Assembly: GCF_014274465.1 (NCBI RefSeq)
Contig: NZ_CP060394.1
Span: 2,976,001 to 3,040,000, forward strand
Length of the DNA stretch: 64,000 nt
Direction of reading: 5' to 3'
DNA from: Alloacidobacterium dinghuense
GTDB taxonomy: Bacteria; Acidobacteriota; Terriglobia; Terriglobales; Acidobacteriaceae
A model generated the notes under the pieces. It was not told the DNA's origin. It saw only the letters and a list, made by a program, of their open reading frames with translations, and made no database searches. Below, piece after piece: positions 17,389 through 25,000 of the stretch; positions within the stretch are counted from its first letter, which is position 1; each line of letters begins with the position of its first letter. A program made the position numbers and the translations under genes.

Positions 17389-18636
17389 ATGAGAATTCAA
17401 CACGATGAAAGCGGACACGTACTAGTACTCGCATCTTTGAGCATGACTGTCCTTTTGGGCTTTACTGGCCTGGCAGCCGATGTGGGTATGCTCTTCCATG
17501 CCAAACGCAACTTGCAGATCGCCGCAGATGCGGCTGCCAGTGCCGGTGCGGTCGATTATCTGTACAACGGATCGACAACGTCGGCACAAACTGCAGGCAA
17601 GGCCGCCGCCAGCCTCAACGGTGTAACGGACGGCAGCGGTGGAGCAATCGTCACCCTGAATGTTCCCGCGTCCAGTGGCCCTAACTCTGGCTCGGCAGGC
17701 TTTGTGGAGGCGATCGTCAGTACACCAAACCCAACATTCTTCATGAAGCTGTTCAATCAGGGCTCTGTCACCGTGTCGGCCCGGGCTGTAGCTGGCGCAC
17801 CTACTGCAGGAGGACCTTGCATCTGGCTCATGTCAAAAACCGGCACCGGGCTCAAGCTCAAGGGCGCCTATGACATCGAGGCTACCGACTGCGGCATCTA
17901 CGTGAATTCGACTTCCTCCGGCGCTATTAGTGTTACTGGCAACGGCGGCATCATGAATTCAGAATTTGTGGATGTGGTAGGGAATGCCACTGGAAATCAC
18001 ACCACAGCGCCCACAGCCCCCACCCTGAATGCCGCACCTAGAAGCGAGCCATTGCATCCTCCCGACCCAAACCCGTTGACGGGCTCCGGCTGCGCCTCCG
18101 TCGATAGCAGCTCCACGACCCTTACCGGCAGCATAGCTGGTCCTGGTCTTGGTAGCGCGATTTGTTACACCAAGGCGATTACGCTGAATGGGGCGACCTT
18201 GGGTCCGGGAACCTACGCTTTCGGCAATGGCGTCACCATCAACGGGACAGTAACCGCCAACGGCGCGACAATCGATATTGCTGACGGCACCTACAACCAG
18301 CCCAGCAACACCACGATCAACTACACTGCATCCACGACAGTAAGCAACCCGTACAACGGCATCTCTCTCATGGTGCCCTCGACCAACAGCTCCTATCCCT
18401 GCAATTCAAGTAATCCTACGCAGTTGCAGCTGGTCTTCGGCAGCAGTTCTTCGCTCGACGGCATTATCTATGCTCCGTGCGCGCAGGTATTTTTGCAGGA
18501 CAACGGCGGGAACATAACAGCCATAGGTATCGTCGCAGACTCGATGTACGATAACGCCTCGCTCATCACCATTCCCAATTACAGCGTCGTCCATCCCGAC
18601 ACATCGCCTTTCAGGGTGGTCACCCTGGTGGAGTAA
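17389..18636 (+). CDS. TadG-like protein with a C-terminal repeat/beta-rich domain
   Basis: The 415-residue product begins with the TadE/TadG-type membrane segment: GHVLVLASLSMTVLLGFTGLAADVGMLFHAKRNLQIAADAAASAGA (about residues 8-53), as in pilus-assembly proteins that resemble prepilins. The rest is Gly/Ser/Thr/Asn-rich with many short strand-like repeats (GATLGPGTYAFGNGVTINGTV) and four to six cysteines, suggesting an extracellular beta-rich domain. The ATG at 17389 was chosen because GGAGG lies 10 bases upstream. It is the first of three TadE/G-like genes with short spacing. The TadA ATPase, TadB/C and secretin genes are not in the window. Confidence 0.78.
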   Translation: MRIQHDESGHVLVLASLSMTVLLGFTGLAADVGMLFHAKRNLQIAADAAASAGAVDYLYNGSTTSAQTAGKAAASLNGVTDGSGGAIVTLNVPASSGPNSGSAGFVEAIVSTPNPTFFMKLFNQGSVTVSARAVAGAPTAGGPCIWLMSKTGTGLKLKGAYDIEATDCGIYVNSTSSGAISVTGNGGIMNSEFVDVVGNATGNHTTAPTAPTLNAAPRSEPLHPPDPNPLTGSGCASVDSSSTTLTGSIAGPGLGSAICYTKAITLNGATLGPGTYAFGNGVTINGTVTANGATIDIADGTYNQPSNTTINYTASTTVSNPYNGISLMVPSTNSSYPCNSSNPTQLQLVFGSSSSLDGIIYAPCAQVFLQDNGGNITAIGIVADSMYDNASLITIPNYSVVHPDTSPFRVVTLVE

Positions 18637-18659
18637 GACGAGGAAGGAGATACGGCACG

Positions 18660-19133
18660 ATGATCAACGCAAAGCTCGATCACCGCAGATGGATTCGGAG
18701 GATGGGTTGCGATTGCGGCCAATCGATCCTTGAATTGGCACTGGTTGCGCCTCTTCTGATCGTTATTCTCGTGGGTGCTGCTGAGTTCGGCCGACTCGCC
18801 TTTGCCGCCGTTGAAGTCGCGAACGCAGCCAGCGCTGGGGCCAGATATGGCGCACAGAACGGCAGCACGGCTTCCGACACAACCGGAATCTCGAATGCAG
18901 CCGCAAACGACGCAGGCAATCTCACCGGCCTCAGCACCACCTCCTCCATCTCCTGCATCTGCTCCGATGGCACAGCCGCCTCATGTACGGATAATTCCGC
19001 CTGCTCAACTTCTAATATTGAGGAAAACGTCACCGTTAACACGCAGGTGTCGTTCGATCCGCTGATTCATCTTCCCGGATTTCCAACAACATTCACGTTA
19101 AAAGGACAGGCGATACAAAAGTGCCTACAGTAA
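18660..19133 (+). CDS. TadE-like pseudopilin
   Basis: The 157-residue product has the TadE signature: a short basic N-terminus, then GQSILELALVAPLLIVILVGAAEFGRLAFAAVEVANAASAGARYGAQ (about 20-66), which combines a Glu-containing prepilin-like site with a single membrane helix. The remainder is Ser/Thr/Cys-rich. TadE proteins are minor pseudopilins of Flp/Tad pili. AGGAG stands shortly before the ATG. It follows the TadG-like gene by 23 bases and overlaps the next gene by 13 bases, so the three form an operon. Confidence 0.85.
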   Translation: MINAKLDHRRWIRRMGCDCGQSILELALVAPLLIVILVGAAEFGRLAFAAVEVANAASAGARYGAQNGSTASDTTGISNAAANDAGNLTGLSTTSSISCICSDGTAASCTDNSACSTSNIEENVTVNTQVSFDPLIHLPGFPTTFTLKGQAIQKCLQ

Positions 19134-19663
19134 AAGGGCTGGTTGCCTCAATCGAAAGAACTGCCAAACGGCTCGTCGGAGGAGAATTCGTTCACAGGAT
19201 CTGCATCCAGGAAGGCGCGGCGTTGGTCGAGATGGCCATTGCATCCGCGGTCCTCTTGGCTCTGTTGTTCGGCATCATCCAGATCGCCTTCGCGCTTTAC
19301 ACTTACGACTTCGCTTCCGAAGGAGCGCGGGAAGGTACCCGCTATGCCATCGTTCGTGGTTCAAGCTCCTGCACGAACACGCCCAATCTAACAAACTGCA
19401 ACGCGACTGCCGCGCAGATTCAGAACTATGTTAAGGGCCTTGGCTATCCCGGTATCAACTCCAGCAACCTTACTGTAACCACCACGTGGTACACCGCTAG
19501 CGCAGAGCCAACCAGTTGGTCAATCTGCTCCAGCGGCACATGCAATGCACCAGGAAATGCGGTGCAAGTGGCAGTTACCTATGCCATGCCCCTCTGGATT
19601 CCCTTCTGGAAAAGACAGACAGTCAATATCAGCAGTAACTCTCAAATGATCATTGCCCAGTAG
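19121..19663 (+). CDS. Second TadE-like pseudopilin
   Basis: The 180-residue product has the TadE-type helix EGAALVEMAIASAVLLALLFGIIQIAFALYTYDFASEGAREGTRYA (about 31-76) after a basic N-terminal segment, then a Cys/Thr-rich exported part. The start is GTG at 19121, inside the last codons of the previous gene. Two TadE copies beside a TadG-like gene without the Tad motor suggest either a dispersed Tad system or a specialised surface structure. Which one cannot be told from the window. Confidence 0.85.
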   Translation: MPTVKGLVASIERTAKRLVGGEFVHRICIQEGAALVEMAIASAVLLALLFGIIQIAFALYTYDFASEGAREGTRYAIVRGSSSCTNTPNLTNCNATAAQIQNYVKGLGYPGINSSNLTVTTTWYTASAEPTSWSICSSGTCNAPGNAVQVAVTYAMPLWIPFWKRQTVNISSNSQMIIAQ

Positions 19664-19750
19664 ACAGAGCGGTAGCGCTAGCGGGAATCTAATGGAAACC
19701 ACCCTAATCTACAGTTCAGAGGCGCAAATAGCTGCATAATCAGTCGATTC

Positions 19751-19767
19751 TGGTATGCTTCAGAATT
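19751..19767 (+). promoter_or_regulatory. Extended -10 promoter element before ssb
   Basis: TGGTATGCTTCAGAATT contains TGnTATGCT, an extended -10-like box, 44-60 bases before the ssb start. Fourteen bases (TATGCTTCAGAATT) recur exactly at 16694-16707 in the gene-free stretch. No clear -35 hexamer was seen. Confidence 0.35.
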
Positions 19768-19810
19768 AGCCGCGAGCACACGCGGCAGGGATTGGGAGAA
19801 TTCAGGATTT

Positions 19811-20275
19811 ATGGGAAAGAGCGTCAATAAAGTCATTCTTCTCGGCAATGTGGGTAAAGACCCCGAGATTCGCGCCACGGCGGGCGGCACCATGGTCGCA
19901 AACTTTTCGCTGGCAACCACCGATCGTGTTAAGGATCAGGGCGGGAACTGGAGCGACCGCACCGAGTGGCATAACCTCGTTGCCTTTCAGCGCACGGCAG
20001 AGATCATCCGCGACTACGTGAAGAAAGGCTCGAAGCTCTATGTTGAGGGCAAGATCCAGACGCGGTCGTGGGACGACAAGCAAACGGGCGAGAAGAAATA
20101 CCGCACCGAGATCATCATCAATGATCTTTCACTGTTAAGCGGACGTGGCGAAGAAGGCGGCGGTGGCGGCTATACACGCGCAGCCAGCACTTCGTCCTTT
20201 GATCAGCGGTCGTCGGCTCCCACGGAGGACTACGGGCAATCGGCTGAGATCACGGACGACGATATTCCTTTCTAG
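19811..20275 (+). CDS. ssb: Single-stranded DNA-binding protein
   Basis: SSB coats single-stranded DNA in replication, repair and recombination. The 154-residue product has the OB fold at residues about 4-108 (VNKVILLGNVGKDPEIRATAGGTMVANFSLATTD; TEWHNLVAFQRTAEI; GSKLYVEGKIQTRSWDD), a Gly-rich flexible linker and the acidic C-terminal tip DDDIPF that recruits partner proteins. Length and motifs are standard for a bacterial SSB. Its SD is GGGAGAATTC-like upstream of the ATG. It appears to be a single gene next to the Tad-type genes. Confidence 0.97.
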   Translation: MGKSVNKVILLGNVGKDPEIRATAGGTMVANFSLATTDRVKDQGGNWSDRTEWHNLVAFQRTAEIIRDYVKKGSKLYVEGKIQTRSWDDKQTGEKKYRTEIIINDLSLLSGRGEEGGGGGYTRAASTSSFDQRSSAPTEDYGQSAEITDDDIPF

Positions 20276-20424
20276 ACACGCACCTTGGCTTTCGTGTCCA
20301 TTTACTCTTCAAATCTGTAATTCAGCAGTCGTCGGCTCTGTGGAAGAGTGGGAACGCACAGCGTTTTCCCAGCAAGGCGGCAAGCATCAACGTTCGAAAC
20401 AGCCGCCTAGACATCGGGCCCCAA

Positions 20425-20733
20425 CTAGTCCTTAAACAAGTGCGTCGCGTGAGTGATTGACGCACCTGCGCGCATCGCCGCCGCGACTATCGCAGATTCC
20501 GTCAGCATCGCATCACTTGCACCGGCTTGACGGGCTGCTCTTACATGCAACTCAATACAGTATGGACATTGCGTAGTCAGCGCAACGGCCACCGCCATCA
20601 ACTGCTTGTGTAGGACATCGATGGCACCCTCTTTGAACGCCTCTTTATCAAAAGCCCAAAAGGCCTTCATCGTTTCAGGTGCATTCTCATCCAGCTTCTT
20701 CAGCCGAGTCAGATCCTTCATATCAAACATGTA
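20425..20733 (-). CDS. AhpD-like carboxymuconolactone decarboxylase family protein
   Basis: The 102-residue product is a small single-domain CMD/AhpD protein. It carries the redox motif CPYC (C55, C58) followed by H62, as in AhpD-type alkylhydroperoxidases, so a thiol peroxidase or disulfide function is likely. The ATG at 20733 was chosen for the family-typical length and GGAG about 10 bases upstream. It lies 203 bases downstream of the ECF-type sigma factor gene on the same strand. CMD genes next to ECF41 sigma factors are a known pairing, although this sigma factor lacks the ECF41 SnoaL domain. A second CMD gene lies at 32042-32602. Confidence 0.85.
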   Translation of the reverse strand, partial: YMFDMKDLTRLKKLDENAPETMKAFWAFDKEAFKEGAIDVLHKQLMAVAVALTTQCPYCIELHVRAARQAGASDAMLTESAIVAAAMRAGASITHATHLFKD

Positions 20734-20936
20734 CGTAACTCCATTTCGAGTTTTTAGGACGCTTCCAAAGATAAGAGGTACGGGAAGCACGTTTCGTTAC
20801 ATGTTCGGAGGCCTTAAGAGTGACTCTCCAAACGCACGGGAGGCGAAAATTAGATCCCCCGAAGTCACGTAGCATAGCAGAGTTAATTCCAATGGCCTGC
20901 CCCTTGATCATTGAAGAGCGGGTTACCAGCACTCCA

Positions 20937-21590
20937 TCATCTAAGACATCGTCTTGTATGACATCGTTCGCCAGTGCTCTCGCGCATCTGCACAGATTTT
21001 CCGTTTGTATGTTCCAACACCAGACGCTTGAGCCTTCCGCGAGCCCTTGATAGCTGAGTTTTTGCAGCGCTGTTCGACACTCCCAAAGCCTCTGCTGTCT
21101 CCTCAGTACTTAATCCATGTACATAATGCAGTTCAAAGGCCCTTCGCAACTTCGGTGAAAGACTCTTTGAAAGTCGCAGCACACGGTCCACAATTTCCAA
21201 CCTTCGGCAGACCTCTTCCGGATTTGGCCGGTGATCCGATAACGACTGTGATGAAGAGTGATAGTTCGACGTTTGATCTTCTCCGTCCAGCGGAATGTGC
21301 ACATGCCGAAGGTGCCGACGCAGTTTAGAACCGGCGGAATTAATGACGATTGAGGTTAGCCACGTTGAGAACTTTGCTTCTCCCTTGAATTGGTCTAAAT
21401 GCCTATAAGCGGACAATAGGGCGTCCTGAACAGCGTCTTCGGCGTCAGCGATGTTTCCGAGACGGCGAAGTGCTATGCGATGGAAGGCCGGAAGGAGGCG
21501 CGAGATAACGCGAGTGAATTCTTCGATGTGATCTCGATCAGGGCTGGACGCTTTGGACCGATGATTGATATCTACTCTTGCGATTGTCAT
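20937..21590 (-). CDS. RNA polymerase sigma factor, ECF type
   Basis: The 217-residue product has sigma region 2 (about 20-90: LPAFHRIALRRLGNIADAEDAVQDALLSAYRHLDQFKGEAKFSTWLTSIVIN) and region 4 (about 135-190: LSPKLRRAFELHYVHGLSTEETAEALGVSNSAAKTQLSRARGRLKRL). Region 3 is missing, as in ECF factors. The ATG at 21590 was chosen because it gives MTIARVDINHRSK before region 2; longer frames run into non-coding sequence. No anti-sigma gene is adjacent. A sigma-54-like promoter lies 27 bases upstream (21617-21632), so the gene may be a secondary regulator under the large sigma-54 activator encoded divergently. The AhpD-like gene follows it. Confidence 0.88.
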   Translation of the reverse strand: MTIARVDINHRSKASSPDRDHIEEFTRVISRLLPAFHRIALRRLGNIADAEDAVQDALLSAYRHLDQFKGEAKFSTWLTSIVINSAGSKLRRHLRHVHIPLDGEDQTSNYHSSSQSLSDHRPNPEEVCRRLEIVDRVLRLSKSLSPKLRRAFELHYVHGLSTEETAEALGVSNSAAKTQLSRARGRLKRLVLEHTNGKSVQMRESTGERCHTRRCLR

Positions 21591-21616
21591 TCGAGTGATT
21601 TGAATGCCTAACGCAG

Positions 21617-21632
21617 TGCAAGTCAGATTCCA
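21617..21632 (-). promoter_or_regulatory. Sigma-54-like promoter before the ECF sigma gene
   Basis: On the minus strand TGGAATCTGACTTGCA has GG and GC exactly 10 bases apart and a full TTGCA -12 box. The -24 box deviates (TGGAAT for TGGCAC). Predicted transcription start is near 21606, about 16 bases before the ATG. The inverted repeat at 21880-21898 lies about 270 bases upstream. Confidence 0.42.
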
Positions 21633-21879
21633 ATGTGCGCCGCTTGCCAGTGTAGATCGTCTAAACAGAGCTATGCCAAACAAACCACGAAGACACCGCG
21701 CAGAAACACGAAGGGAGAGTGATCTGCAGAGGTTGCGTTGTGCCCCGCCATGAACCATGTTTCATTGGCATCCCATGTTGCGGGTAGTCGAAATTGGCCA
21801 TCTGTCGCGCGATTAAGCCCCAGAAATATAATGAATTTGATCTGATTCAAAAGGCGCAGACATAATTGACTGTTGAAGG

Positions 21880-21898
21880 TGTCAATTACTCGTTGACA
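21880..21898. promoter_or_regulatory. Inverted repeat TGTCA-N9-TGACA, candidate regulator binding site 1
   Basis: TGTCA-ATTACTCGT-TGACA lies in the 427-base divergent region (21591-22017) between the ECF sigma gene and the large regulator, 120 bases before the regulator ATG. The same spacing and half-sites, including the 8-mer CGTTGACA, recur at 27945-27963. No gene was recognised in the rest of this region and no sigma-54 promoter facing the regulator was found. Confidence 0.55.
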
Positions 21899-22017
21899 CT
21901 TCAGCCATGGGAGCTGGGTCGACACACCAAACAATCCGCGAGTGCCCCCTTCGAAAACACTCGCCGGCTTCGAATCATGGTTATCGACCGATAAGACACC
22001 CCTGAAGTTGGAGAACA

Positions 22018-25000
22018 ATGAGCGTAGAGCAATATGTCGAAGCTGTCCGCAAGGATGAGGAGTTCATCCTGTATCGGGACGAGCATACAAACCAGCCCGG
22101 CTCACGATCCGTTCTCCGGCTGGTTCCTGCTTCCCTCCATCCGGCGCTCGAGACCCTGAAGAAGATAGAGCACGAATACTCCTTAAGGGATGAACTGGAT
22201 CCCGCCTGGGCGGTTCGGCCCTTAGCACTTTCCGATCACCGCGGGCAGACGGCGCTCTTGCTCGAAGATCCTGGCGGCGAAACTCTCGATCAATTCCTTT
22301 CAGAACCGATGCAAATAACGCGGTTCTTGCGCTTGGCTGTCGGTCTCGCAACGGCACTCAGCGGTTTGCACAAAAAGGAGCTGATTCACAAAGACGTAAA
22401 GCCTTCAAATGTTCTGGTTGACCCCGCGGGGCACGTCCGGCTGATGGGCTTCGGGATCGCATCGCGCCTTCCGCGAGAGCGTCAGGCGCCCAAGCCTCCT
22501 GAGTTCATAGCTGGAACGCTCCCCTATATGTCACCAGAACAAACCGGGCGAATGAATCGCTCGATTGATTCGCGGAGCGACCTCTACTCTCTAGGGGTAA
22601 CGCTTTACGAGATGCTTACCGGCGATCTTCCATTCGCGGCGTCCGATCCGATGGAATGGGTGCACTGCCATATTGCGCGACAGCCGATGCCACCAGGTGA
22701 ACGGATAAATGGCATACCTGGTCCGGTGTCGGCAATCATTATCAAGTTGCTGGCCAAAACTGCCGAAGACAGATACCAGGCAGCTTACGGCGTGGAGCGT
22801 GATCTTCAGCACTGCCTTGCAGAATTGGAAACGCAACATCGCATTGACGAATTCCCGCTTGGCAAACAAGACACGTCAGACCGACTGCTCGTTGCGGAGA
22901 AATTGTACGGGCGAGAATCCGAAATCGCCGCCTTGCTCGCCGCCTTCGACCGGGTTGTGGCTGACGGCAGCCCGGAGTTTGTTCTTGTCTCCGGCTACTC
23001 CGGTATCGGCAAGTCCTCCGTCGTCAATGAGCTTCATAAATCCCTTGTTCCTTCGCGTGGCCTTTTCGCATCGGGCAAGTTCGATCAGTACAAGCGCGAC
23101 ATCCCATATGCCACTTTGGCGCAGGCTCTTCAGAACCTTCTACTTCCGCTCCTGAGCAAGAGCGAGGTAGAGCTGAGCAAATGGCGCGACGCTCTTCATG
23201 AAGCGCTGGCTCCGAATGGTCAGCTCATTGTGGATCTGGTTCCCGAATTCAAGTTGATCATCGGGGAACAATTACCCGTTCCTGAACTTCCTCCACAAGA
23301 CGCGCAAGGCCGCTTTCAATTGGTGTTTCGTCGATTTATCAGCGTATTCACGCGGCCTGAGCACCCGCTAGTTCTGTTCCTTGATGATTTGCAATGGCTC
23401 GATACTGCAACGCTCGACTTGATCGAGGATCTTCTGACTCAACCGGATGTGCGGCATTTAATGGTAATCGGCGCATACCGGGATAACGAAGTCGATTCTT
23501 CCCATCCGCTCATGCGAAAACTGGAAGCGATCCGCCAGGTTCGGGCAAGCGTCCAGGAGATTGTCCTTGCGCCCTTGGCCGTTGAAGATTTGGATCTGTT
23601 ACTTGCAGATTCTGTTTATTGTGAACCGGAGCGTGCCACCCCGCTGGCTCAGCTAATCCACGAAAAAACCGCTGGCAATCCGTTTTTCGCTATTCAGTTT
23701 ATCTCTGCACTTGCCGAAGAGGGTTTACTCATCTTCGACCACGGCAATGGGCGATGGTTCTGGGACCTGAATCGCATTCGCGCCAAGGGTTACACCGACA
23801 ATGTGGTCGACCTCTTGATCGGCAAGCTGAATCGCCTGTCCGTCGAAACTCGGAATGCACTGCAGCTACTTGCGTGCATGGGCAACAGCGCGGCGTTTGT
23901 CCTGCTGGAGATGGCTTCCCAACACTCGAACGAGGAAGTACATGGCTGGCTTTGGGAGGCGGTTCGAACGGGCCTCATCTTCCGCATGGAAGATTCCTAT
24001 AGATTCCTGCACGATCGCGTCCAGGAAGCAGCTTATTCTTTGATCTCGGAAGAATTACGCGCGGAAGCCCATCTCCGAATAGGAAGGTTGCTAGCCGCGC
24101 ACACCCCACCAGAGAGTCGGGAAGAGCGTATCTTCGAGGTCGTCAACCAGCTCAACCGCGGTGCGGCCTTGATCACCGCGCGAGACGAACGTGAACAACT
24201 GGCCGAACTTAACCTGATCGCGGGCAAACGCGCTAAGGCCTCTGCTGCTTACACCTCAGCGCTCACGTATTTCACTGCCGGCACATCATTCTTAGGCGAT
24301 GACTCATGGAAGCGTCTGCATGAGCTCAGGTTCTCGCTGGAATTGAACCGGGCTGAGTGTGAGTTCGTAACCGGCCAGTCGGCGGCTGCAGAAGAGCGCT
24401 TGACCGTGCTTTCATCCCGCGCTTTGACCACGATCGAACTAGCAACCGTCACATGCTTGCAGGTCGATCTGTACACCAGCCTCGACCAGAATGACCGCGC
24501 CATTGCCGTCTGCCTCGACTACCTCCGGCATCTAGGCATGGAATGGTCGGCGCATCCGACAAAAGAAGAAGTGAAGCGGGAATACGCGGAGATCTGGTCA
24601 AGGCTCGGAGACCGCGACATCGAGGAACTTGTCGAGCTGCCGTTGATGAACAACCCGGTGTCCCTCGCAACACTGGATGTTCTGACCAAGGTATTACCAC
24701 CAGCATTGTTTTCGGATGCGAACCTGCTCTCCCTGGCCATCTGCAGGGCGGTCAACCTCAGCCTTGAGGGAGGAAACAGCGACGGCTCGTGTGTTGCCTA
24801 TGTATGGCTTGGTCAGATAGCCGGACCGCACTTCGGCGACTATAAGGCCGGATATCGATTCGGACTTCTCGGCTATGAGCTGGTCGAAAAACGAGGCTTG
24901 ACGCGCTTTCAGGCCAGGACCTCTATGGTCTTCGCATGTCACGTGCTGCCGTGGGCAAAACATGTCCGAGCTGGTCGCGATCTGATATATCAGACGTTCG

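Noticed and set aside
20425-21590. Assignment of the sigma factor to ECF41 because a CMD-family gene is next to it
   Set aside because: The protein ends after region 4 and lacks the C-terminal SnoaL-like domain that defines ECF41.
21766-21781. TGGCATCCCATGTTGC, a sigma-54-like element facing the large regulator
   Set aside because: GG and GC are 11 bases apart instead of 10, and it lies upstream of the inverted repeat about 240 bases from the start, so it was not called a promoter.
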